From Bacteroidales bacterium (GTDB lineage Bacteria > Bacteroidota > Bacteroidia > Bacteroidales > JALTDM01), in the NCBI GenBank assembly GCA_027073875.1, contig JALTEO010000282.1, positions 1-6,943 on the forward strand: a stretch of DNA of 6,943 bases. The letters run 5' to 3'. The notes beneath the pieces are model-generated. The model saw only the letters and a list, made by a program, of their open reading frames with translations, did no database searches and was not told where the DNA came from. Made by a program: the position numbers and the translations under genes. Position 1 is the first letter of the stretch. Every line of letters starts with the position of its first letter. Shown here piece after piece: positions 1 to 6,085 of the stretch.

Positions 1-18
1 ATTTATAACATTTTAAAC

Positions 19-39
19 CAAAAGTAAATAACAAAGATA
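19..39 (-). promoter_or_regulatory. Two tandem Bacteroidota -7 boxes facing left
   Basis: On the minus strand, bases 39-32 read TATCTTTG and bases 26-19 read TACTTTTG. Both fit the Bacteroidota -7 consensus TAnnTTTG exactly. They lie past the stop of the propeller lipoprotein gene and point out of the window, so they probably drive a minus-strand gene beyond base 1. I see no clear TTG -33 element 19-21 bases upstream of either box, and in DNA this AT-rich a chance match is possible. The rest of bases 1-93 shows no gene and no convincing terminator hairpin. Confidence 0.4.
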
Positions 40-93
40 GTAATAAAATTGAAAAACAGCGGGATAAAAACGGTTTCTATTCTATATTTTTAA

Positions 94-1107
94 TTATTGA
101 ATATAACCATAAGCACTATAATCAACAATTTCATTACTGGACACAAATAACCAAACATGATTATTTATATCTCTGTCAATGTCTATTACAAAAAACTGAT
201 ATGGATATGATGATAAATTAGGAATATTTGTCCAATTGCCATTTGAATACCTGCTAACATACTGGTTATTTACCGCATTTGCGAGAACAATATTTTCATC
301 AATAACTACAGAAAAATATTTGTCAAAGCAATACCAATTTGTTCCGTCAAACATTTCAATTCCCGAATCGGTTTGAATCCATTTGTGTCCGGAATTATCA
401 ATACCTACATACCTGACAGAATTATCGGAAATATTTGAATTAACTGTATTGTAAAAAGTATAATTGCTGTCATTAACATAAGCCAACAGACCATCATTGT
501 AAGTCCCTATCCAAAATATAGAATCTTCTTTTGCCATAATTTGACCATATGTAAGTATATCAAGTTGTTGTAGAATTTGTGAGTTAGCAATTACCGGTTC
601 CCAAGTTTGATTTTCATATTCATAAATATTATTGCCTGCCGTTATATAAATTCTGTTACTAGGAGAAACAAAAACTTTGTTATCGTAAAAATTAACAGGT
701 AGTCCATTGTCTTTACAAAATCGTGTCCAGTTCCCTGATAATGTATTGAAACGATATACTTCTTGTCGTATAACTAACCATAAATTCCCCGATTTGTCAG
801 GCGTTATGCTATAAATATTATTATCTGTCAGAATAGTGTTTAAAGTGTTATATTTCACATAACTTCCATTGTTTTTTATTTCTAACAATCCTTGTGTTGT
901 TGCAATCCAGAAATTATTATTTGTATCAATATATAAATCCCTAATACCCACATTGTTGTTGAAATATTTGTCAATAGATATTGTTGGAACTGTTGTTCCA
1001 TTATTTGTATTATTACTATTGGATTCAGGTGTTCCCGGAGATAAATATTCTTTATCACATCCAACCAGTAGAAACGATAATAATAAAACAGATAATAAAT
1101 ATTTCAT
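94..1107 (-). CDS. Lipoprotein with two-component-regulator-type beta-propeller repeats
   Basis: The protein has 337 residues. Residues 1-17 form a lipoprotein signal peptide with lipobox LVGC (Cys17), so it should be lipid-anchored in the envelope. Residues 22-42 are a Ser/Asn/Thr-rich linker. The rest is a run of diverged Reg_prop-like blades with the pattern 'I-x-x-D...G-x-x-W-I-x-T-x-x-G-L': about 54-78 (FWIATTQGLLEI), 97-120 (SGNLWLV), 142-165, 188-210 (FWIGTYNDGLLAY), 229-253 (SGHKWIQTDSGIEMF) and 306-325 (NHVWLF). Six or seven blades suggest one propeller. In this phylum such blades are best known as the periplasmic sensors of hybrid two-component systems. Here there is no membrane helix, kinase, DNA-binding or recognisable T9SS C-terminal domain. 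The gene starts 5 bases after the stop of the upstream barrel gene, so the two are probably cotranscribed. The ligand is unknown. Confidence 0.8.
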   Translation of the reverse strand: MKYLLSVLLLSFLLVGCDKEYLSPGTPESNSNNTNNGTTVPTISIDKYFNNNVGIRDLYIDTNNNFWIATTQGLLEIKNNGSYVKYNTLNTILTDNNIYSITPDKSGNLWLVIRQEVYRFNTLSGNWTRFCKDNGLPVNFYDNKVFVSPSNRIYITAGNNIYEYENQTWEPVIANSQILQQLDILTYGQIMAKEDSIFWIGTYNDGLLAYVNDSNYTFYNTVNSNISDNSVRYVGIDNSGHKWIQTDSGIEMFDGTNWYCFDKYFSVVIDENIVLANAVNNQYVSRYSNGNWTNIPNLSSYPYQFFVIDIDRDINNHVWLFVSSNEIVDYSAYGYIQ

Positions 1108-1112
1108 ATTAT

Positions 1113-1817
1113 TTATATTTTAAACATTAATCCAAATTGAAAATATAAATCTTTTGGTAACAGAATAGCATATCTGTTAGTTCTAGACCTCAATTTTACA
1201 GGCAATGCCGGATTCTCAACCTTCTCATATTCAATAAGAAATTCGTTAATTGGAATTGATAACTTGAACATGAAAGCACTCGATTGATTCAAATTATGGA
1301 CTATTCCCGGAACAAGGTTCATAAGGATAGTTGTTCTTGAGTTTTTCTCGCGAAAAGAAGTTGAGGTTAAAGGTATTGCATCTATATATTCATACCTTAC
1401 TCCTATTGAACCACCAACAAATGGATTCCATTTTACAGACTTATCTAAAATTAAAAAGTCCCAAAAATAATTTGCAAATGTTTTGAGGTATAAAACTTTA
1501 TTTTCAGTTACATAATTCATATTTGTAATTATTTGTTGCTTATATGCACTTATATATATCGGTATCCACTGTATTTCGTGCAAAAACCGTTTTTTTACAG
1601 TAATGTATTCAACAGAAAGTCCACCAAATGAAAAGTATTCCCGTTCAGGGAATAAAGCCAAGGAATGATTTGTCACAAAATCGGAGCTGGAATAATTAAT
1701 ATTGGTATGCAAAAAAATCCCGATTTTATGCGATTTCTGTTTTGTTTTATCACTTACTTCTTGTGAAAATCCATGAAGAAAATTCAATATTAAAAGAAAT
1801 GTCAAATAATGTCTCAT
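1113..1817 (-). CDS. Exported protein, predicted outer-membrane beta-barrel
   Basis: I do not recognise a specific family. Of the 234 residues, about 1-18 form a Sec signal peptide (hydrophobic core LTFLLILNFL, likely cleavage after GFS before QEV). No lipobox Cys is present. The mature part alternates short amphipathic, aromatic-rich strands with turns (for example HKIGIFLHTNINY, PFVGGSIGVRYEYI, AFMFKLSIPI). It ends in the strand YFQFGLMFKI, as expected for a small outer-membrane barrel of roughly 8-10 strands. The terminal residue is Ile rather than the classic Phe. A -7 box at 1853-1860 lies upstream, and the propeller lipoprotein gene follows after 5 bases. The two may therefore form an envelope complex, the barrel anchoring or assembling with the lipoprotein. 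That pairing is inferred from gene order only. Confidence 0.65.
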   Translation of the reverse strand: MRHYLTFLLILNFLHGFSQEVSDKTKQKSHKIGIFLHTNINYSSSDFVTNHSLALFPEREYFSFGGLSVEYITVKKRFLHEIQWIPIYISAYKQQIITNMNYVTENKVLYLKTFANYFWDFLILDKSVKWNPFVGGSIGVRYEYIDAIPLTSTSFREKNSRTTILMNLVPGIVHNLNQSSAFMFKLSIPINEFLIEYEKVENPALPVKLRSRTNRYAILLPKDLYFQFGLMFKI

Positions 1818-1852
1818 AAAGTTCTAATTACAAAATACGGTATTTGTTTTTA

Positions 1853-1880
1853 CAAAAGTATCAAAAATCATGTTTGCCAA
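1853..1880 (-). promoter_or_regulatory. Promoter of the barrel/propeller-lipoprotein unit
   Basis: Minus-strand bases 1860-1853 read TACTTTTG, an exact TAnnTTTG -7 box. A TTG at 1880-1878 lies 17 bases upstream as a candidate -33 element; this spacing is slightly shorter than the usual 19-21. Transcription would start near 1846-1849, giving a leader of about 30 bases before the ATG at 1817. It lies in the 65-base gap after the DUF6702 gene, so the downstream pair need not depend on that gene's promoter. Confidence 0.55.
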
Positions 1881-1882
1881 AA

Positions 1883-2371
1883 TTATTTTACAAGCACTTG
1901 TTCGTTTTCCTTGTTTTTAGAGAAAGTGAATCCTTGTTCTTCGTTTTGATAACTGAAAATAACTAAATTTTTTTGGTCATTAAACAAATCGTCTAATAAT
2001 GAATTGTGGATAATCAGTTCACTCATATTTTTTTTGAAAGGCATGGTAAGTGTTAGCCAAACCGCCTCAAAATTAGTTTTGCAATTTTCAAAGTGAAAGT
2101 TATTATATCCTTTTTTCTTAATGATAAAAACAAGATTCCTTTTGATGTAATCGGTCATATAGAAGACAGCACTATCCGATAACGGGCTATTATCAATTTG
2201 TAAGCGGTAGTTGTATTTCTCAAAAATTACTTTCTGAAAATCATTCTTGTAGAGCCGGACGCTAATTTCAAATGCTTTTTTATCAGTAGAATAACTGATG
2301 TTGGTTACCGATGAATGTATGGGGTGCATCACCGAGTTAATTGAGAAGAATAAAATTAGCCATGAAAACAT
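1883..2371 (-). CDS. DUF6702-like exported protein
   Basis: The protein has 162 residues. A short N-terminal hydrophobic segment (residues 2-14) precedes the HPIHSSVTNISY motif at 16-27, which is the usual start of the mature DUF6702 domain ('HP..VSVTEI'), followed by FEISVRLYKNDF. The C-terminal NLVIFSYQNEEQGFTFSK also fits the family. DUF6702 proteins are small Bacteroidota periplasmic or envelope proteins of unknown function. The signal sequence is unusually short and begins MFSW with no Lys/Arg in its n-region. No longer version is possible: an in-frame stop lies seven codons upstream with no ATG, GTG or TTG between. The ATG is only 5 bases from a perfect -7 box, implying a leaderless transcript. 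Family assignment is from motif memory. Confidence 0.72.
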   Translation of the reverse strand: MFSWLILFFSINSVMHPIHSSVTNISYSTDKKAFEISVRLYKNDFQKVIFEKYNYRLQIDNSPLSDSAVFYMTDYIKRNLVFIIKKKGYNNFHFENCKTNFEAVWLTLTMPFKKNMSELIIHNSLLDDLFNDQKNLVIFSYQNEEQGFTFSKNKENEQVLVK

Positions 2372-2375
2372 AGGA

Positions 2376-2383
2376 CAAAGGTA
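2376..2383 (-). promoter_or_regulatory. -7 box immediately upstream of the DUF6702 gene
   Basis: The minus strand reads TACCTTTG, an exact Bacteroidota -7 box. Its last base is 2376, and the A of the DUF6702 ATG is 2371, four bases further on. Since transcription normally starts about 4-7 bases after this box, the RNA should begin at or within a couple of bases of the ATG. There is no clear TTG at the -33 position. Confidence 0.55.
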
Positions 2384-2395
2384 GAAAATTTAATG

Positions 2396-2430
2396 AACTT
2401 TCAGTATTAAATTTTTGATAACAGAAAGTT
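2396..2430. repeat. 7-bp inverted repeat in the DUF6702/udk divergent region
   Basis: AACTTTC at 2396-2402 and GAAAGTT at 2424-2430 are perfect inverse copies separated by 21 bases. The pair spans roughly -25 to -60 of the predicted DUF6702 promoter, where a dimeric regulator could bind. In AT-rich DNA a 7-bp inverted repeat can occur by chance. Confidence 0.3.
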
Positions 2431-2466
2431 TGGTTGATGCTTACTCACATGGAAGTGATTTTTTTT

Positions 2467-2474
2467 TATTTTTA
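2467..2474 (+). promoter_or_regulatory. Possible -7 box for the udk operon
   Basis: TATTTTTA follows a run of T residues and matches TAnnTTTG at all but the last base. It is the best plus-strand candidate between the divergent genes; another near match, at 2514-2522 (TACAGTTTG), has one base too many. No TTG lies at the right distance upstream. If used, it would give a 5' leader of about 65-70 bases before udk. Confidence 0.3.
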
Positions 2475-2547
2475 CACCAAATTATGATCATATGCGACAA
2501 ATGATTGATGAAATACAGTTTGTGGAATAATTAAAAACTTTTCAATT

Positions 2548-3162
2548 ATGTTAGTTATTGGTATTGCCGGAGGGACCGGTTCAGGAAAAACAACTGTCGT
2601 AAAAAAAATTGTGGATTTATTGCCGGAAAATTCGGTAACTATCATCCCGCAAGATTCTTATTATCGCGACAACAGTCACTTGCCAATGGAAGAGCGGTTG
2701 AAAATAAATTTTGACCATCCCGATTCTGTTGAGTTTTCGCTGTTAATTGACGATATTAAAAAAGTAAAACAAAAGAAAACAATTTATCAACCTATTTATT
2801 CGTATTTGACTTGTACGCGGTCGGAAGAAACCATAAAAGTTGTTCCCCGTCGTGTCGTTATTGTCGAAGGTATCTTGATTTTCACCAATAAGAAACTTCG
2901 TGATTTGTTCGACCTGAAAATTTTTGTGTATGCCGATGCCGATGATCGGTTGTCGCGGGTCATTAAACGCGATATTGTGGAACGCGGACGGTCGGTGTCA
3001 ACAGTGTTGGAACGATACGAAAAAACCGTGAAACCAATGCATCTCGAATTTATTGAACCAACTATGCGATATGCCGATTTAATCATTCCGCAAGGTGGTA
3101 ACAATCACAAAGCTATTGAGTTGATGTCTAAATTTATTGAACAAAGAATCTCAAACCCATGA
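2548..3162 (+). CDS. udk: Uridine/cytidine kinase
   Basis: This cytosolic pyrimidine-salvage enzyme phosphorylates uridine and cytidine to UMP and CMP using ATP or GTP. The 204 residues match the usual family length. Visible motifs are the P-loop GGTGSGKT (8-15), the QDSYY segment with the catalytic-type Asp36 (35-39), NFDHP (54-58), PIYSYLTCTR (82-91), VVIVEGIL (103-110), the lid RVIKRDIVERGRS (137-149), KPMHLEFIEP (162-171) and ADLIIPQGG (176-184). The position that is His in the 'HTR' motif of E. coli Udk is Cys89 here; it contacts the base, so substrate preference could differ. The ATG at 2548 places the P-loop at the expected distance, and no Shine-Dalgarno sequence is seen. It is the first gene of a three-gene plus-strand cluster. 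Confidence 0.95.
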   Translation: MLVIGIAGGTGSGKTTVVKKIVDLLPENSVTIIPQDSYYRDNSHLPMEERLKINFDHPDSVEFSLLIDDIKKVKQKKTIYQPIYSYLTCTRSEETIKVVPRRVVIVEGILIFTNKKLRDLFDLKIFVYADADDRLSRVIKRDIVERGRSVSTVLERYEKTVKPMHLEFIEPTMRYADLIIPQGGNNHKAIELMSKFIEQRISNP

Positions 3163-3166
3163 TGAA

Positions 3167-3865
3167 ATGCAATTAAAAAAAATTGATTTGCGAAATATCC
3201 TTTTCCTTGATATTGAGACTGTGCCGATGGCGGCAACTTATTCCGAAATGCCGGAGCGGTTTAGGAAATTATGGGATAAAAAAGCACAATATCTTGTAAA
3301 GGAAGATGATACGCCGGAAAGTATTTTTAACAGGGCGGGAATATATGCCGAATTTGGGAAAATTATTTGCATCTCTGTTGGCTTTGTCAGCGAACAAAAT
3401 AACAAACGGGAATTACGAATAAAGTCGTTTGCCGGCGATGATGAACGCCAATTATTAATAGAATTTTCGGAAATGGTGAAAAATTATTTTAATAAGCCGG
3501 ATAGTCTATTGTGTGGACACAATGGTAAAGAATTTGATTTTCCGTATATTGCCCGAAGAATGTTAGTACACAACATTCCTATTCCCGAAGTATTGAATAT
3601 GGCAGGGAAAAAACCGTGGGAAATCCGGCATCTTGATACAATGGAGTTGTGGAAATTCGGTGATTACAAGCATTTTACATCACTTGACTTATTGGCTGCC
3701 ATTTTTGATATTCCTTCGCCAAAAGATGATATTAACGGCAGCGAAGTGGCAGGCGTTTATTATGTAGAAAAGAATTTAGACCGTATTGTAGAATACTGTG
3801 AGAAAGATGTGAAGACACTGGTAAATGTATTTCTGCGGTATCGCGGTGAGGATATTTTTGCTTAA
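3167..3865 (+). CDS. PolB-type 3'-5' exonuclease (DEDDy, RNase H fold)
   Basis: The product resembles the 'predicted 3'-5' exonuclease related to the exonuclease domain of PolB' family. From the ATG at 3167 it has 232 residues and all three exonuclease motifs. Exo I is LFLDIETVP with Asp15 and Glu17. Exo II is GHNGKEFDFPYI (117-128) with Asn119 and Asp124. Exo III is EYCEKDVKTL with the Tyr210-x3-Asp214 spacing typical of DEDDy enzymes. The four acidic residues should bind two metal ions, so an active nuclease is expected. No polymerase domain is attached. A TTG at 3137 would add ten residues but overlap udk; I prefer 3167, four bases after the udk stop. Its substrate (DNA repair ends or RNA) cannot be told from sequence. 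Confidence 0.88.
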   Translation: MQLKKIDLRNILFLDIETVPMAATYSEMPERFRKLWDKKAQYLVKEDDTPESIFNRAGIYAEFGKIICISVGFVSEQNNKRELRIKSFAGDDERQLLIEFSEMVKNYFNKPDSLLCGHNGKEFDFPYIARRMLVHNIPIPEVLNMAGKKPWEIRHLDTMELWKFGDYKHFTSLDLLAAIFDIPSPKDDINGSEVAGVYYVEKNLDRIVEYCEKDVKTLVNVFLRYRGEDIFA

Positions 3866-3885
3866 CTGTTATTATCTTAAAATTG

Positions 3886-4695
3886 ATGTTTGAAAATCCA
3901 ATTATATTTGCTTTTTCCCTGACTTTGTTGGCAGGATTGTCAACGGGTATCGGTAGTGCTATAGCATTTTTTGCTAAGACCACCAATACAAGGTTTTTAG
4001 CTTTCTCGTTGGGTTTTTCTGCCGGTGTTATGATTTATATTTCTTTTGTAGAGTTGTTTGCTCATGCTCGCGATAGTCTTGTTTCGTTGTATGATGTTTT
4101 TTTGGGGAATGCCTATACTATTTTGGCTTTTTTCGGTGGCATTTTGTTTATCGGACTGATTGATAAATTGGTTCCTTCATTTGAGAATCCACACGAGATT
4201 CGCGGAGTTGAGGAAATGAACGACGAAAAAGCTATTGCCAATAAAAAATTGTTGCGAGTAGGGTTGTTTTCTGCTTTGGCAATTGCTATTCATAATTTCC
4301 CTGAAGGGTTAGCAACTTTTATTAGTGCTATTGAGAAGCCTGAAATTGGTATTGCCATTGCCGTAGCTATTGCTATTCATAATATCCCTGAAGGTATTGC
4401 TGTATCAGTACCGCTGTATTATGCTACGGGAAATAAGAAAAAAGCATTTTGGCTATCGTTTCTTTCCGGTTTAGCTGAGCCCGTAGGGGCTTTAGTGGGT
4501 TATTTGTTGTTAATGCCATTTTTAAATGATACGGTATTCGGAATTATCTTTGCCTTTATTGCCGGTATCATGGTTTTTATCTCATTAGATGAATTGTTGC
4601 CTGCCGCTGAAAAATACGGAGAACATCATATGGCAATTTATGGACTTGTCCTTGGTATGATGGTAATGGCGGGAAGTTTATTAATGTTTGTATAG
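3886..4695 (+). CDS. zupT: ZIP-family zinc/divalent metal transporter
   Basis: This is an inner-membrane ZIP importer for Zn2+ and probably other divalent metals. Its 269 residues and about eight hydrophobic segments fit ZupT. Metal-site motifs are HNFPEG (136-141, TM4) and HNIPEG (165-170, TM5), with GLAEPVGA (195-202, TM6) giving a further conserved Glu198. SAGVMIYISFVEL (45-57) is the conserved TM2 segment and FISLDELLP (231-239) the TM7 segment. The loop between TM3 and TM4 (about 96-121) is short and has one His, as in bacterial ZupT and unlike His-rich eukaryotic ZIPs. ATG 3886 is preferred to TTG 3883. It lies 20 bases after the exonuclease gene with no promoter between. Its stop is 4 bases from the stop of the converging yicC gene. 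Confidence 0.93.
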   Translation: MFENPIIFAFSLTLLAGLSTGIGSAIAFFAKTTNTRFLAFSLGFSAGVMIYISFVELFAHARDSLVSLYDVFLGNAYTILAFFGGILFIGLIDKLVPSFENPHEIRGVEEMNDEKAIANKKLLRVGLFSALAIAIHNFPEGLATFISAIEKPEIGIAIAVAIAIHNIPEGIAVSVPLYYATGNKKKAFWLSFLSGLAEPVGALVGYLLLMPFLNDTVFGIIFAFIAGIMVFISLDELLPAAEKYGEHHMAIYGLVLGMMVMAGSLLMFV

Positions 4696-4699
4696 GAGA

Positions 4700-5572
4700 T
4701 TATAGAATATTTCCCAACTGTTCCCTGATTTTCTCTAACTCGTCTTTCATCTGAACAACAATTTTTTGAATATCGGCATCATTGGCTTTGGAACCCATGG
4801 TGTTAATCTCGCGGTTCATCTCTTGAACGATAAATCCTAATTTTTTCCCTTTTCCTGCTTCTTCGGTGTTTATTGTTTCCTCAAAATAGTGAATGTGGTT
4901 TGCCAGCCGGACTTTTTCTTCGGAGATATCCAGTTTGTCAAGATAAAAAACCAGTTCTTGCTCAAAACGATTTTCGTCAACTTCAATCTTAAGTTGTTCT
5001 ATATTTTTACGCCACCGTGCCGAAAGCAATGAGATGCGTTTTTCTTCAAACTGTGGCACTTGATCTAAGAGCTTACTAATCTTTGCATGGTGCGATAAAA
5101 TATCATGCATCATAGATGTCCCTTCTGTCTTTCTGAAATCTTGAACTTTTGAAATAGTTTCTGTTAAAGCATTTAAAATTGTGTGCCATTCCTCTTCGGA
5201 AAAAACAGCTTGTTTTTCTTCGTAAACACCGGGCATACCTAATACTGACCTGAATATCTCTGCATTTATTTCAATACTTCGATTTTCTAAAATAGGTTTT
5301 AACTGATTCAGATAATGCTCAATAATTGTCTGATTAATAACGATATCATTACCTGCTTTCTCAAATCCTTCGGTAATATAACATTCTATTTTTCCACGAA
5401 TTAGTTTTTTGGCAATTAAATTTCGCATTTCTGTTTCTTTCTCACGGAAAATAGTAGGTGCCTTAAAAAAAATATCGGCATTTTTACTGTTAAGTGTTTT
5501 AATCTCAATAATAATTTGTTTGTTGGCAAGTTGGCAAGTTGTTTTGCCATAGCCCGTCATTGATAGCAACAT
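4700..5572 (-). CDS. yicC: YicC/YloC-family endoribonuclease
   Basis: The 290 residues match the family's usual length. The N-terminal signature is MLLSMTGYGK (1-10) followed by IEIKTLNSKNADI (22-34). The C-terminal DUF1732 signature is GFIVQEMNREINTMGSKA (246-263) with DADIQKIVVQMKDELEKIREQ. Characterised members are metal-dependent endoribonucleases; E. coli YicC has been linked to RyhB small-RNA turnover. The middle (about 150-240) is rich in charged heptad-like helices, consistent with the oligomeric channel described for the family. The gene is last in a minus-strand run, 6 bases after a lipoprotein gene. In many Bacteroidota, as I recall, yicC is followed by gmk, but here it meets zupT tail to tail. 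Positions 5523-5538 carry a tandem 8-bp repeat (TTGGCAAG twice) that does not disturb the alignment to family N-termini. Confidence 0.93.
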   Translation of the reverse strand: MLLSMTGYGKTTCQLANKQIIIEIKTLNSKNADIFFKAPTIFREKETEMRNLIAKKLIRGKIECYITEGFEKAGNDIVINQTIIEHYLNQLKPILENRSIEINAEIFRSVLGMPGVYEEKQAVFSEEEWHTILNALTETISKVQDFRKTEGTSMMHDILSHHAKISKLLDQVPQFEEKRISLLSARWRKNIEQLKIEVDENRFEQELVFYLDKLDISEEKVRLANHIHYFEETINTEEAGKGKKLGFIVQEMNREINTMGSKANDADIQKIVVQMKDELEKIREQLGNIL

Positions 5573-5578
5573 ATTTTT

Positions 5579-6025
5579 TTATTTTTGAAGCATCGTGATA
5601 TTTAGTAATTCATCTCTTTTGGGACGCACTTGAACAATAGAAATGCGTTCGTAGTCAACTCCGTTAATGGTATTGAATGCCCACACATAATAGTTTCCGT
5701 AGTTGATGTATCCGAAATAAGCTGCATTGTCATCGGAAGCAGTTGTTAGCCGGTAAATAGCCAAATCGTTTGATTCATTCGACTGATCGGTAATAATATC
5801 GTTGTAGCTGGCATATAAAAATACATTGGTACCGTTGGCAATTACTTGATTGCTGTTGTCATCAAGATAATAAGTGTTTACCGTAAGCGTGCCGGTATAT
5901 CCGGAAGTGTCGGAAGTTACAACCTGTTGAGGGGGAATATCATTGTTGTCGTCATTTTTTTTACACGACGAGAATGTTGCAAAAATCATAATGAAAAGTG
6001 CCAAGGATGAAAATGCTTGTTTCAT
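5579..6025 (-). CDS. Small lipoprotein of unknown function
   Basis: From the ATG at 6025 the protein has 148 residues and begins with a compact lipoprotein signal peptide: MKQ, a hydrophobic core at about 4-18, and lipobox FSSC with Cys21. A start at 6073 would add 16 residues ahead of this signal and is unlikely. After Cys21 comes KKNDDNND, a Lys-then-acidic stretch like the export signals reported for surface lipoproteins in some Bacteroidota, then a flexible linker to about residue 40. The rest is predicted to be beta-rich (GTLTVNTYYLDD, NVFLYASY, AAYFGYINYGNYYVWAF, ISIVQVR). The 'AYFGYINYGNYYV' segment recalls small transthyretin-like or carboxypeptidase-regulatory beta-sandwiches. I cannot assign a family. 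A weak promoter may lie just upstream, and yicC follows after 6 bases. Confidence 0.75.
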   Translation of the reverse strand: MKQAFSSLALFIMIFATFSSCKKNDDNNDIPPQQVVTSDTSGYTGTLTVNTYYLDDNSNQVIANGTNVFLYASYNDIITDQSNESNDLAIYRLTTASDDNAAYFGYINYGNYYVWAFNTINGVDYERISIVQVRPKRDELLNITMLQK

Positions 6026-6041
6026 GGGATTAAAATTTTTG

Positions 6042-6072
6042 TAAAAATATAAAAATTTGGGCGGATTACTCA
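6042..6072 (-). promoter_or_regulatory. Weak promoter candidate before the small lipoprotein gene
   Basis: Minus-strand bases 6049-6042 read TATTTTTA, one base off TAnnTTTG. A TTG near 6073-6071 lies 21 bases upstream, which is good -33 spacing. It sits in the 60-base gap after the DUF6132 gene, the only sizeable gap in this run, so the lipoprotein and yicC may have their own start. The missing final G keeps confidence low. Confidence 0.3.
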
Positions 6073-6085
6073 ATCGTAGAAAATT

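Noticed and set aside
1..93. Terminator after the propeller lipoprotein gene
   Set aside because: I found no stem of useful length followed by T residues on the minus strand, only AT-rich sequence and the left-facing -7 boxes.
882..1064. 60-codon minus-strand open frame
   Set aside because: It is an out-of-frame reading inside the propeller lipoprotein gene with no recognisable features.
869..1123. 84-codon plus-strand open frame
   Set aside because: It lies antisense to the 5' part of the propeller lipoprotein gene, which has a clear signal peptide and blade repeats. The translated frame shows no coherent domain.
2796..3104. 102-codon minus-strand open frame
   Set aside because: It is antisense to udk, where all kinase motifs are on the plus strand. 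It is Ser/Arg/Thr-rich, as mirror frames often are.
3137..3166. TTG start for the exonuclease overlapping udk
   Set aside because: An ATG at 3167 gives Exo I at the normal distance from the N-terminus and a neat 4-base gap. The extra ten residues have no family support that I know of.
3732..3986. 84-codon minus-strand open frame
   Set aside because: It runs antisense across the end of the exonuclease and the start of zupT, both well supported.
4671..4715. GGGAA / TTCCC inverted repeat as a bidirectional terminator for zupT and yicC
   Set aside because: The stem is only 5 bp with a 35-base loop and no T-tract, far too weak to call a terminator.
5523..5538. Tandem TTGGCAAG repeat as a frameshifting duplication in yicC
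   Set aside because: The protein aligns to the expected YicC N-terminal pattern on both sides without a length change, so there is no sign of a frameshift.
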